A DNA stretch of 64,000 nucleotides from an uncultured Brachyspira sp. (GTDB taxonomy: Bacteria > Spirochaetota > Brachyspiria > Brachyspirales > Brachyspiraceae). A program made the translations under genes and the position numbers. The notes under the pieces were generated by a model. The model was not told the origin of the DNA. It saw only the letters and a program-made list of their open reading frames with translations, and made no database searches. The stretch covers positions 1 through 64,000 of the forward strand of contig NZ_CAJTQJ010000007.1 in NCBI RefSeq assembly GCF_910578695.1, in the 5' to 3' direction. Positions 8,966-19,297 of this stretch are shown piece after piece; the first letter of the stretch is position 1, and each line of letters begins with the position of its first letter.

Positions 8966-9169
8966 TTATTTTCTTAATTTTCTGCCTTCTTTATCAGTAA
9001 ATTGATCTAATAGTATCATTATAATATCTATAATGTACCATATACCGAAACCTCAGGCAGTAAGCCAGAATAGTATTCCTGTTCCTATTTTTCCGACATA
9101 GAATCTATGAACAGGAAGAAATATAGCAAGAAGTAATGTAATAACCCAGCTTCTATCTGAAACTTCCAT
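8966..9169 (-). pseudogene. TM2-domain protein gene interrupted by in-frame TGA
   Basis: Reading minus from ATG 9167-9169, preceded by a strong AAGGAG, gives MEVSDRSWVITLLLAIFLPV, then HRFYVGKIGTGILFWLTA, a TGA at 9053-9055, then GFGIWYIIDIIMILLDQF and a short charged tail to TAA at 8966. Without the TGA this is a textbook TM2 domain: two membrane helices joined by a Gly-rich turn, where the family has a GG(F/L)GIW-type motif. The TGA stands where a Gly is expected, one base from GGA. Flanking residues on both sides keep the family pattern, so loss is recent, or the TGA is a sequencing error, or it is read through. It has its own Shine-Dalgarno and a terminator. Confidence 0.8.
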
Positions 9170-9267
9170 ATATTCTCCTTAAAATTTATTTATACTCAAG
9201 TATATATTAAGCTCTGAAAGTATAGTATATATTAGATTATAAAAAATAGAAGTATTTTATATTTTTT

Positions 9268-11088
9268 CTAATTTAATGCTTTTAATTCTTCAGCCTCTTT
9301 AGCAAATAGTTTTAATGCACTTTCTACAACTTCAGGTTTAGTCATATCAATGCCTGCAGCTTTGAAATTTTCTATAGGCGTTCTGCTTCCTCCGCTTTTT
9401 AAGAATTTCAAATAATTATCTCTATTAGTGAAATCTCCTTTAGCATTTCCTTCAAGCACTCCGTTAGATAAAGCAACAGCAGCCGACATACCTGTAGCAT
9501 ATTTATAAACATAAAATGAACGGTAAAAATGCGGTATTCTTAAAGCCTCTAAATCGCTTGTCTCTTCAAGTACTGCTTTTTCTCCGAAATATTTTTTTAG
9601 TAAATCTTTATAAACAGTTCTTATAAGCTCCAATGTTGCAGGATTGCCTTCCTCTGCTTCTTTATGAATTATATGCTCAAACTCTGCGAACATAGTTTGT
9701 CTGAATACTGTTGCAATGAATCCGTTTATATCTTTATTAAGTAAAAATGCTTTAACTTCCTTTTTGCTTTCATTTTGCATAAGATAATTAAATAAAAGTT
9801 TTTCATTGAAAGTAGATGCCGCCTCTGCTTCAAATATAGTATAATCATGATGCTGGAAAGGATTATTTTTTCTGCTGTAATAACTATGCATACTATGTCC
9901 TGCTTCATGTGCTAACGTGAATAGAGATTCAATACTTTCATTTCTGAAATTCATTAATATATAAGGCTCTGAAGTGTAGCAGCCTGCAGAAAATGCTCCG
10001 CTGGTTTTTCCTTTATTTTCATATTTATCAACCCATCTTGAATTAAGTCCGTTTGTCAAAATAGATACATATTCTTCGCCCAAAGGTGATAAGGCTTTAT
10101 TTAAAATTTCTACTGCTTCATCAAATGTATTATATATTTTAATATCTTTCACAACAGGGGCATATTTATCATATTGTCTGAAATCATCTATTCCTAATTT
10201 TAATGCACAGTATTCATAATAACTATGCACTACAGGCAAGGCATTATGTACGCTTTCAATTAAGCTGTCATAAACGCTAACAGGTATATCATCTTTAAAT
10301 AATTCCATTTCTCTTACACTTTTATAATTTCTTATTCTAGCGTCAAAAATATCCTGCTTTATTTGACTTGCATATAGTTCTGCTAATGTGTTTTTATGCT
10401 TATCATATTCTTTATAAAATTGATTATAGCTATTTTTTCTTATTTCTCTGTCTTGGCTTTCCTGAAAACTTGAAAATGATGCATGAGTTAATGGAATTTT
10501 ATTTCCGTTATACTCTAATTCTCCGAAATCTAAATCAGCATCATTTAAAGTATCAAAAACATTTGAAGCTGTTGAAGATAATTCGCTTTGAAGGGCTAAT
10601 ATTCTTTCTTCTTTTTCTGATAATGTATGAGGCTTATATTTTAGTATTTTATTTAAATAAATTAAATAATCTTTTAATGCTTCATCTTTCAAAAGAGAAT
10701 TAATTTTTTCATCTTCTATACTCATTAATTCAGGTTCAAAATAACTAAGATTTGCAGAAAGCTCTGATGAAAGTTTATAGTATCTTGCTGCTTTTATATT
10801 GGAGTCATTATTTGTTAAATCTTCTGTTTGTTTTAAGAATGCATAAGAGCCTAATTTCTCTAATATAATATATGCTTTCATAATACTGTCTAATATGTTT
10901 TTTAATTCAGATGCTGATTTTGATAAACTGCCTTTAAACTTTATAACTTCCTTTGAAAAATCTTCTATGAATTTAAAATCTTTTTCAAACTCTTCATCAT
11001 TTTTATATAATAAACTTAAATCCCAAGTATCTTCTATTTTGACATCTTTTCTTTCTATTAAAACATTCGTATTGTTTTCATTCTTCAT
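9268..11088 (-). CDS. pepF: oligoendopeptidase F (M3B zinc metallopeptidase)
   Basis: Cytoplasmic zinc peptidase that cleaves peptides of roughly 7-17 residues. The zinc site is LAHEAGHSMHSYYS (HExxH at about residues 392-396), with the third ligand in the helix FEAEAASTFNEKLL. C-terminal RIPHFYRSFYVYKYATG is typical of PepF. The frame runs 65 codons further upstream to 11283, but that extension is a poly-Leu/Ile stretch from AT-rich DNA; AAGGAG 10 nt before the ATG at 11086-11088 and the family's usual length of about 600 aa (here 606) support MKNENNT as the start. No peptide transporter is adjacent. Confidence 0.93.
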   Translation of the reverse strand: MKNENNTNVLIERKDVKIEDTWDLSLLYKNDEEFEKDFKFIEDFSKEVIKFKGSLSKSASELKNILDSIMKAYIILEKLGSYAFLKQTEDLTNNDSNIKAARYYKLSSELSANLSYFEPELMSIEDEKINSLLKDEALKDYLIYLNKILKYKPHTLSEKEERILALQSELSSTASNVFDTLNDADLDFGELEYNGNKIPLTHASFSSFQESQDREIRKNSYNQFYKEYDKHKNTLAELYASQIKQDIFDARIRNYKSVREMELFKDDIPVSVYDSLIESVHNALPVVHSYYEYCALKLGIDDFRQYDKYAPVVKDIKIYNTFDEAVEILNKALSPLGEEYVSILTNGLNSRWVDKYENKGKTSGAFSAGCYTSEPYILMNFRNESIESLFTLAHEAGHSMHSYYSRKNNPFQHHDYTIFEAEAASTFNEKLLFNYLMQNESKKEVKAFLLNKDINGFIATVFRQTMFAEFEHIIHKEAEEGNPATLELIRTVYKDLLKKYFGEKAVLEETSDLEALRIPHFYRSFYVYKYATGMSAAVALSNGVLEGNAKGDFTNRDNYLKFLKSGGSRTPIENFKAAGIDMTKPEVVESALKLFAKEAEELKALN

Positions 11089-11276
11089 ATAATGTTTACT
11101 CCTTAAATAATATATTTGGCAAATTATAACATAAAATATTGTTTTATATAATAATTTTTTATCAAGCAATAATAAAAATAAATTGACAGTTTTCAATAAT
11201 AAAACAATAATTAGTAGCAATAATAAAAAAAATACTGCCTTTTTAGTAATTTTTACTAATATATATATTCTTTCAC

Positions 11277-11304
11277 TTGACAAAACTATTATTTAATATA
11301 TTGT
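11277..11304 (+). promoter_or_regulatory. candidate sigma70 promoter of the peroxiredoxin gene
   Basis: TTGACA at 11277-11282, a 16-nt spacer and TATTGT at 11299-11304. The -35 is perfect, the -10 matches four of six. The start codon follows at 11340, after AAAGGAG. No clear PerR box was found. Confidence 0.5.
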
Positions 11305-11339
11305 TAGACTATTCAATCATTAATAAAAGGAGTTATAAT

Positions 11340-11903
11340 ATGAGTTTAATCAATAAAAAGCTAATAGATTTCAAAGTTGAGTCTTATCAAAACGGCGAAT
11401 TCAAAACAGTTGAAACTAAAGATGTTTTAGGAAAATGGAGTGTATTTTTCTTTTATCCTGCAGACTTTACATTTGTATGTCCTACAGAATTGGGAGATTT
11501 GCAGACAGTTTATGATGATTTGAAAAAAATTAATTGCGAAGTGTATTCAGTATCTGAGGATACACATTTTGTACATAAGGCTTGGGCAGATGTTACAGAT
11601 ACTATTAAGAATCTTAAATATATAATGCTTGGAGACCCTGCAGGAGTATTGGCTAAATTTTTTGAAGTATATGTAGAAGGCGAAGGAAAAGCATTACGAG
11701 GAAGCTTTATTTTAAATCCTGAAGGCGAAATTAAAGCTTATGAGGTGCATGATATGGGAATAGGAAGAGATGCCAATGAATTATTGCGTAAAGTGCAGGC
11801 TGCTCAATATGTAGCTGAACATGGAGGAGAAGTTTGCCCTGCTAAATGGAAGCCGGGTGCTAAAACTTTAAAACCCGGAATAGATTTAGTTGGAAAACTA
11901 TAA
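11340..11903 (+). CDS. ahpC: alkyl hydroperoxide reductase C, 2-Cys peroxiredoxin
   Basis: Reduces hydrogen peroxide and organic hydroperoxides in the cytoplasm. The peroxidatic cysteine is in DFTFVCPTE (Cys47) and the resolving cysteine in HGGEVCPAKW (Cys166), placing it in the typical 2-Cys AhpC class; 187 aa is the usual length. The frame extends upstream to a TTG at 11277, but that codon is part of a -35 box and AAAGGAG precedes the ATG at 11340. There is no ahpF next to it, so its electron donor must be encoded elsewhere or be a thioredoxin system. Such a gene is expected in a microaerotolerant anaerobe. Confidence 0.95.
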   Translation: MSLINKKLIDFKVESYQNGEFKTVETKDVLGKWSVFFFYPADFTFVCPTELGDLQTVYDDLKKINCEVYSVSEDTHFVHKAWADVTDTIKNLKYIMLGDPAGVLAKFFEVYVEGEGKALRGSFILNPEGEIKAYEVHDMGIGRDANELLRKVQAAQYVAEHGGEVCPAKWKPGAKTLKPGIDLVGKL

Positions 11904-11971
11904 TTTGTTAATAATATATATATAAATTATTAAATTACAGACAATATATATTATTATGCTTATAAAATAAG

Positions 11972-12010
11972 AGATGGGAAATATTTTTCAAATAAATCCC
12001 ATCTTTTTTA
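11972..12010. terminator. bidirectional rho-independent terminator
   Basis: AGATGGGA (11972-11979) pairs with TCCCATCT (11997-12004), followed by TTTTTTA on the plus strand. It sits between the convergent ahpC and fabD genes. Confidence 0.75.
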
Positions 12011-12027
12011 TTTGCTGAAATATTTTT

Positions 12028-12942
12028 TTAATTAACAGCTGCATTCAATGAATCAATATCAAATACAGGCAATGCTTCTATATCAGGAGTGATTTTTTTA
12101 CTCATACCTATTAAAACTTTACCAGGTCCGCATTCAAATATTTTTGTGATGCCTTGTTTTTGAATATTTATCATACTGTCATACCATCTTACAGTAGAAA
12201 ACATTTGTTTGTATAGATTTTCTTTTATGGAATCAAAGTTATGAACTTCTGATGTAACATTTGATAAAACTTTATTATCATTATTATGCAATTCTATCTT
12301 TTCTAAAAAATCTTTCAAGCTGTCAGCAGCAGGCTTCATAAAAGGAGAGTGAAAAGCACCGGATACTTTTAGAGGCATAACTCTTTTAGCACCAGCCTCC
12401 TTAAGTTTTGGAGTAACTGTTTCTATAGCACTAAGTAATCCTGATATAACTATTTGATCTTTTAAATTATAGTTAGCGGCAACAACCTCTTTATTTTCAG
12501 GCATGCATTTGCTTACATCATCATAAGTTAATCCTAATACGGCAGCCATACCATAAGGGGCATCAGCACCTGCTTTAGCCATCAATAATCCTCTTGTTCT
12601 TGCAATTTTTACAGCATCTTCAAAAGATATATAACCAGCAGCAGAAAGAGCAGTAATTTCTCCTAAACTATGCCCTGCAAATAAATTTCCTTTAACTCCT
12701 TTAGCTTTTAATGCTTCATAAACAGCTATGCCTACCGTAACCAATGCAGGCTGAGTATTTTCTGTTTTTTTTAGATCATCTTCGCTTCCTTCAAAGCATA
12801 ATGCTTTAATATCAATATCTTCCAAAATATTAGCAGCCTTATCAAATACTGCTTTAGATTCGGCTACATTATCATATAAAGATTTTCCCATACCGGCACT
12901 TTGAGAGCCCTGACCTGGAAATAGAAATGCTATATTCGGCAT
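12028..12942 (-). CDS. fabD: malonyl-CoA:acyl carrier protein transacylase
   Basis: Loads malonyl groups from CoA onto acyl carrier protein for fatty-acid synthesis. FLFPGQGSQSAGMG (GQGSQ at about residues 10-14) and the nucleophile elbow AGHSLGE (Ser92) are diagnostic; SGAFHSPFM at about residue 200 supplies the catalytic His. The frame extends 22 codons upstream, but GGAGA lies 6-7 nt before the ATG at 12940-12942 and MPNIAFLFPGQG is the normal family start (304 aa). No other fab gene is adjacent, which differs from the common fabHDG arrangement. Confidence 0.95.
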   Translation of the reverse strand: MPNIAFLFPGQGSQSAGMGKSLYDNVAESKAVFDKAANILEDIDIKALCFEGSEDDLKKTENTQPALVTVGIAVYEALKAKGVKGNLFAGHSLGEITALSAAGYISFEDAVKIARTRGLLMAKAGADAPYGMAAVLGLTYDDVSKCMPENKEVVAANYNLKDQIVISGLLSAIETVTPKLKEAGAKRVMPLKVSGAFHSPFMKPAADSLKDFLEKIELHNNDNKVLSNVTSEVHNFDSIKENLYKQMFSTVRWYDSMINIQKQGITKIFECGPGKVLIGMSKKITPDIEALPVFDIDSLNAAVN

Positions 12943-12998
12943 ATTTATTCTCCTTTTTTTATATAAATTATAAATTTTATTTTTTATTAGCGTTTCAA

Positions 12999-13027
12999 AT
13001 ATTAACAAAAAAATCTGCTTTTATCAA
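12999..13027 (-). promoter_or_regulatory. candidate promoter of fabD
   Basis: On the minus strand TTGATA (13022-13027), 17-nt spacer, TAATAT (12999-13004). The -35 matches five of six and the -10 four of six. The leader to the ATG would be about 50 nt. Confidence 0.4.
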
Positions 13028-13089
13028 GATATTAATTTTTTAAAAGTTAAAATACTCTAAACTGTAAATAACAATTTATGTTTTCATAA

Positions 13090-13117
13090 TTGAAATTTAT
13101 ATCAAATTGATTATATT
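13090..13117 (+). promoter_or_regulatory. candidate promoter of the CDF transporter gene
   Basis: TTGAAA at 13090-13095, 16-nt spacer, TATATT at 13112-13117, with the ATG 30 nt downstream at 13147. In DNA this AT-rich the -10 carries little weight. Confidence 0.4.
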
Positions 13118-13146
13118 TAATCTATATAAAAAATGGGATAAAAAGT

Positions 13147-14025
13147 ATGAATATCAGCAATGAAAAAAAATCTAAATATATGATTTCAGAGGGCATTATA
13201 TCTGTAATTATTAATGTACTGCTTTTTTTATTTAAATATTTTGCAGGTATAATAACAGGTTCTCTTTCTATTATGGCGGATGCTTGGCATTCATTAAGCG
13301 ATTGTATAAGCAGTGTAATTGTTATAATAGGCGGAATATTTTCAAGAAGACCTCCTGATAAAGAACATCCTTTCGGACATGGAAGAATAGAACTTATAAC
13401 AAGTTTTATAGTGGGAATAATGCTTGTATTTATCGGATATACTTTTTTTTCTGAGGCAATTGAAAATATTATGAATAAAAAATCAGCCTCTTTTACTATG
13501 ATTTCAATAATAGCTATGATAGTTTCAATACTTGTAAAAGAATTATTAGCTCAGTATTCTTTTTGGGGTTATAGAAAATCAGGTTCTAAATCTTTATATG
13601 CTGATGCTTGGCATCATAGAAGCGACAGCATTACATCTATAATAATATTAGCAGGTATTTTATTTGGTAATAATTTATGGTGGATGGACAGTGTTTTGAG
13701 TATATTAGTGGCATTAGTCATATTTTATGCTGCCTTTGATGTTATTAAATCAAGTGTAAAGCCTCTTATAGGAGAACATCCTTCTGAAGAAATTATAGAA
13801 AATATTAAAAAAATAGCTGAAGAAATTAATATTGATAATATTGATTCTAATTTGCATCATTTTCATATACATACTTACGGCGATCATAGTGAAATAACTT
13901 TTCATATGCGTTTTCCTAAAGATATGACAGTTTATGAGGCACATTTAAAAGCTACTATATTTGAAAATGCTATAAGAGAAAAACTAAGTATAGAACCTAC
14001 TATACATATAGAAACATATAAATAA
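13147..14025 (+). CDS. cation diffusion facilitator family transporter
   Basis: Proton-coupled exporter of divalent metals (zinc, iron or manganese) in the inner membrane. Six membrane segments are visible. The metal site is formed by MADAWHSLSD (about residues 43-52) in helix 2 and by ADAWHHRSD in helix 5, the usual DxxHxxxD pairs. SRRPPDKEHPFGHGRIE is the typical loop between helices 2 and 3. The C-terminal domain from about residue 205 is cytoplasmic, with the HFHIHTYGDHSEI strand common in this family. 292 aa is normal length. The metal specificity cannot be assigned by eye. No metal-dependent regulator is adjacent. Confidence 0.93.
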   Translation: MNISNEKKSKYMISEGIISVIINVLLFLFKYFAGIITGSLSIMADAWHSLSDCISSVIVIIGGIFSRRPPDKEHPFGHGRIELITSFIVGIMLVFIGYTFFSEAIENIMNKKSASFTMISIIAMIVSILVKELLAQYSFWGYRKSGSKSLYADAWHHRSDSITSIIILAGILFGNNLWWMDSVLSILVALVIFYAAFDVIKSSVKPLIGEHPSEEIIENIKKIAEEINIDNIDSNLHHFHIHTYGDHSEITFHMRFPKDMTVYEAHLKATIFENAIREKLSIEPTIHIETYK

Positions 14026-14136
14026 AAACAGAATATAAACTTTTATTTTATTATAAAAAATAAATCATTTAAATTTATCATTCTTCTGTTATAATAAGTT
14101 ATATAAACATTATAATTTTTTAATTTGGTGCTGAAA

Positions 14137-15552
14137 ATGATTTTAGATTTGAATAAAACATATATAAAAGTTCTAAAAAAACAGAATATATTAATATTAG
14201 GTGCAACTATAAGAAGCGGCATTAGTATAGCCAATATATTATATGATATAAATAAAAAATTAAAATCTAATATTAAATATGCTTTAAGCGACAGTAAAAC
14301 AGAAGAAGAATTAAAAGACAGTATAGATGCTTTGAAAGATAAAGATGCCAAGCTATTTTTAGGAAATCAGGAAATATTTATTTTAGATAATATCACTCTT
14401 ATAATTATTTCTCCGGGCATACCCCATACAATACCTATAGTAGAAGAAGCTAAAAGAAGAAAAATAAAAATAATAGGCGAAATTGAATTTGCATATAATC
14501 TTCTTCCAAATAGAAATTATATTGCAGTTACAGGCACTGACGGAAAAACTACTACTGTTACATTAGTTCATAAAATAATAAGCTCATATAAAAAAGCAAG
14601 ACTTTTAGGCAATGTTGGAAATACTTTTTCTAAAGAAGTTGAAACTATAGAATATGATGAGGATATTATATTAGAGCTTTCAAGTTTTCAATTAGAAACT
14701 CTTGAAAAATTTCACAGCCATATAGCTGCAGTATTAAATATAGCTGAAGATCATCTTGACAGATATAAGGATATAGAAGATTATTTTAATGCAAAAAAAA
14801 ATATAAGCATAAATCAAAATAAAAACGATTTTCTTATACTCAATTATGATAATGTATATACAAATCTTTGGTATAATGAACTTAATAATAACAGCAAGAT
14901 GAAGCTTCTTACATTTTCCATAAAAAGCAAATTTACTGATATTTACTATAATGAAGAAGATGATTATATATATTATGAGAATGAAAAATTATTTTCTATA
15001 AAGAATAGAAAAGTATTGGGCAGGCATAATATATCAAATATATTAGCTTCAGTTTTGATATGTTTAAAAAATGAAATACCAGTAGAGTATATAGAAAATG
15101 CTGTAAATAATTTTAAAGGTATAGAACATAGGGTAGAATTTGTCTCTGAAATAAACGGAGTAAAATATATTAATGACTCAAAAGCAACATCTATGAATGC
15201 TGTAATGAGTGCTTTAAAATCTTTTGATAAAAATATTATATTGATAATGGGCGGCAGAAATAAGAATATAGATTTTACATCTTTAAATAATATTATAGAA
15301 GCTAGGGTAAAGAAACTTATACTTATTGGAGAGGCTGCTGAGTCCCTTGATGAGATGCTGCATTTTGAAAATAAAATTATAATAAAAGATTTTACAGATG
15401 CTTTTAATTATGCTTCTGCTATATCTATAAATGGAGATACGGTTTTATTGTCTCCGGGATGTGCTAGTTTTGATATGTTTAAAAATTATGAAGAACGCGG
15501 AAAATGTTTTAAAAGTTTAGTTCATAAACTTGAAAATAATATTGCAAATTAA
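14137..15552 (+). CDS. murD: UDP-N-acetylmuramoylalanine--D-glutamate ligase
   Basis: Adds D-Glu to UDP-MurNAc-L-Ala in the cytoplasm. The Mur-ligase P-loop is VTGTDGKTTTV; LELSSFQLET, AEDHLDRY, the INDSKATSMNAVMSAL block and the C-terminal SPGCASFDMFKNYEERG are typical of MurD rather than MurC/E/F. The usual N-terminal G-x-G-x-S-G loop appears as LGATIRSGISIA. The frame begins at a TTG at 14125; I prefer the ATG at 14137 (471 aa), although no strong Shine-Dalgarno is seen (GGTG). No other mur gene is adjacent, so it is outside a dcw cluster here. Confidence 0.95.
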   Translation: MILDLNKTYIKVLKKQNILILGATIRSGISIANILYDINKKLKSNIKYALSDSKTEEELKDSIDALKDKDAKLFLGNQEIFILDNITLIIISPGIPHTIPIVEEAKRRKIKIIGEIEFAYNLLPNRNYIAVTGTDGKTTTVTLVHKIISSYKKARLLGNVGNTFSKEVETIEYDEDIILELSSFQLETLEKFHSHIAAVLNIAEDHLDRYKDIEDYFNAKKNISINQNKNDFLILNYDNVYTNLWYNELNNNSKMKLLTFSIKSKFTDIYYNEEDDYIYYENEKLFSIKNRKVLGRHNISNILASVLICLKNEIPVEYIENAVNNFKGIEHRVEFVSEINGVKYINDSKATSMNAVMSALKSFDKNIILIMGGRNKNIDFTSLNNIIEARVKKLILIGEAAESLDEMLHFENKIIIKDFTDAFNYASAISINGDTVLLSPGCASFDMFKNYEERGKCFKSLVHKLENNIAN

Positions 15553-15633
15553 TATAATTATTTTATTTTTATATTTGAATATTTTTTTAAATTATTATAA
15601 AATTAATGCCATAAAAAAATTAAGAAAAATAAA

Positions 15634-17517
<1,884 letters not shown>

Positions 17518-17553
17518 TTAAATACCACTTTAATAGTTAATGGAGGATAATAA

Positions 17554-19143
17554 ATGAGAATTTTTAAAAATGCTAAAATTTATTCTATGGATAAAGATGA
17601 TAATATTTATGAAGCTTTAGCTGTTGAAAACGGAAGAATAGCTTTTGCAGGAAGTAATGAAGAAGTATTAAAACAATATTCTGATTGTAAAGATATAGAA
17701 GATATAATAGATTTAGAAGGCAGAACGGTTGTACCCGGATTTAATGACAGCTGCGTTCGTTTTGTTGAATATGCACGCTTTAATACTATGCTTAATTTAA
17801 GCAAATGCAAATCCATAAAAGAAATAATAGATTTAGCAAAAGATTCCAAAAAGCATGGAGGCTGGGTTATAGGCTGGGGCTGGAATCAAGATTATTTTGA
17901 AGAGAAAAGAATGCTTACAAAAAATGATTTAGACAGCATTTCAAATGAATATCCTATTGCTTTTAGAAGATGCTGCGGAGAGATGATAGCTGCAAACAGC
18001 AAGGCACTTGAAATATGCGGTATTGATGAAAAAATGAAATCTGACAGTATAGATTTTGAAAATGGTCTTATCAGTTCTAAAGATATGATATTAATATTAT
18101 CAAAATTAAAATCACTTGAAATAGATACTTTAAAATCAATAATATTAGATACTCAGGAAGCTTTTTTCAAAATGGGTATTACTTCCGTTCAGACAGATGA
18201 TTTAAGAAGTCTTCCTGATTTTGATTATAGAAAAATTATAGATGCTTATCAGAAACTAAATAGAGAGAAAAAATTAAAGATAAGAGTATGCGAACAGGCT
18301 CAGTTTATTGATAAAAAAGATATAGATGATTTCAGACAGTATTATTATTATCAGTATATTAATGATGAAAGATTTAAAGTTTCACGCATAAAACTTATTA
18401 TAGACGGTGCTATAGGTTCAAGAACAGCTCTTCTAAAAGATGATTATAATGATGCTAAGGGATTTAGAGGCATTTCTCAGTATAAGCAGGAAGACCTTGA
18501 TGAATTAGTTGCCTATGCTAATAGTTTGGATTATTCTTTGGCTATACAGGCTACAGGAGACGGAGCTATAGATATGGCATTAAATGCAATAGAAAAAATA
18601 AAGGATACTAAAGATTTCAAATATAGAAGAAATGGCTTGATGTATTGCCAGATAACAGATAAAAAATTATTTGAAAAAATGAAAGAACTTAATGTTGGTA
18701 TTTATTATCAGCCTATATTTCTTCATTATGATATGCATATAGTTGAAGATAGAGTTGGAGAGCAAAAGGCTTCTACTAGTTATGCTTATAAAACAGCCAA
18801 AGATATAGGAATAAATATAGGATTTGGTTCATCAGGACCTATTGACGGTATTAGTGTTATGGAAGGAATACATTGTGCTGTAAATAGAGAAGATTTAAAT
18901 GGCTGGCCCAAATCAGGCTGGATGCCTCAGGAAAAACTTACAGTTAAAGAGGCAGTTTATTTATATACTATGGGAAGTGCTTATATGTCGTCTGAAGATG
19001 ATATTAAAGGAAGTATTGAAGAGGATAAATTGGCTGACTTTGTAGTTTTAGATAAAGATATATTTGAGACAGATACTAATGAAATAAAAAATATTAAAGT
19101 ACTAAAAACTATTATTGACGGAGACATAGTTTATAGTGCTTAA
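17554..19143 (+). CDS. YtcJ-type amidohydrolase-fold protein lacking the metal-binding residues
   Basis: 529 aa collinear with the amidohydrolase_3 (YtcJ/NfdA) family: N-terminal small beta domain, VVPGFNDS, GWVIGWGWNQDYF, IAANSKALEICGI, IKLIIDGAIGSRTALL, QITDKKLFEKM, QPIFLHYDMHIVEDRVG and KGSIEEDKLADFVVLDKDI. The residues that bind metal in relatives are substituted: DSCVR (Cys67, Arg69) where the family has DSHxH, CGE (Glu143) for CGH, IQATGD (Gln332) for HAxGD, MYCQ (Tyr364) for VHCQ, and GSSGP (Ser427) for GSDxP. The frame is intact and full length. From family knowledge, hydrolysis by the usual mechanism is unlikely; a binding or regulatory role is inference. GGAGG precedes the ATG. Confidence 0.85.
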   Translation: MRIFKNAKIYSMDKDDNIYEALAVENGRIAFAGSNEEVLKQYSDCKDIEDIIDLEGRTVVPGFNDSCVRFVEYARFNTMLNLSKCKSIKEIIDLAKDSKKHGGWVIGWGWNQDYFEEKRMLTKNDLDSISNEYPIAFRRCCGEMIAANSKALEICGIDEKMKSDSIDFENGLISSKDMILILSKLKSLEIDTLKSIILDTQEAFFKMGITSVQTDDLRSLPDFDYRKIIDAYQKLNREKKLKIRVCEQAQFIDKKDIDDFRQYYYYQYINDERFKVSRIKLIIDGAIGSRTALLKDDYNDAKGFRGISQYKQEDLDELVAYANSLDYSLAIQATGDGAIDMALNAIEKIKDTKDFKYRRNGLMYCQITDKKLFEKMKELNVGIYYQPIFLHYDMHIVEDRVGEQKASTSYAYKTAKDIGINIGFGSSGPIDGISVMEGIHCAVNREDLNGWPKSGWMPQEKLTVKEAVYLYTMGSAYMSSEDDIKGSIEEDKLADFVVLDKDIFETDTNEIKNIKVLKTIIDGDIVYSA

Positions 19144-19201
19144 TTAATTACTATTATAATTTAATTAATTACTATTATAACTTAATTAATTACTGTTATA
19201 T
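19140..19201. repeat. three 21-bp tandem repeats over the amidohydrolase stop codon
   Basis: TTAATTAATTACTATTATAA followed by T or C occurs at 19140-19160 and 19161-19181, and a third, diverged copy starts at 19182. The gene's stop codon TAA (19141-19143) is at the start of the first unit. A terminator follows immediately. Confidence 0.95.
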
Positions 19202-19203
19202 AT

Positions 19204-19239
19204 AAAAGGATTTGGTAATTATTTACCTAGTCCTTTTTT
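19204..19239. terminator. bidirectional rho-independent terminator
   Basis: AAAAGGA (19204-19210) pairs with TCCTTTT (19231-19237) and GGTAA (19214-19218) with TTACC (19223-19227), giving a two-part stem with a TTAT loop and T tracts on both strands. It lies between the convergent amidohydrolase-like gene and cdsA. Confidence 0.85.
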
Positions 19240-19297
19240 ATTATTATATTTTTTATATTTTTTTACACATACTTTTTTATATGAATTTTAAATATTT

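Noticed and set aside
9726..9908. Short minus-strand frame inside pepF
   Set aside because: Another reading frame of the conserved zinc site region; no start signal and no family pattern.
11089..11283. N-terminal extension of pepF with a poly-Leu segment that looks like a membrane anchor
   Set aside because: The segment arises from AT-rich leader DNA and overlaps the ahpC promoter; AAGGAG marks the start at 11088 and the family has no such anchor.
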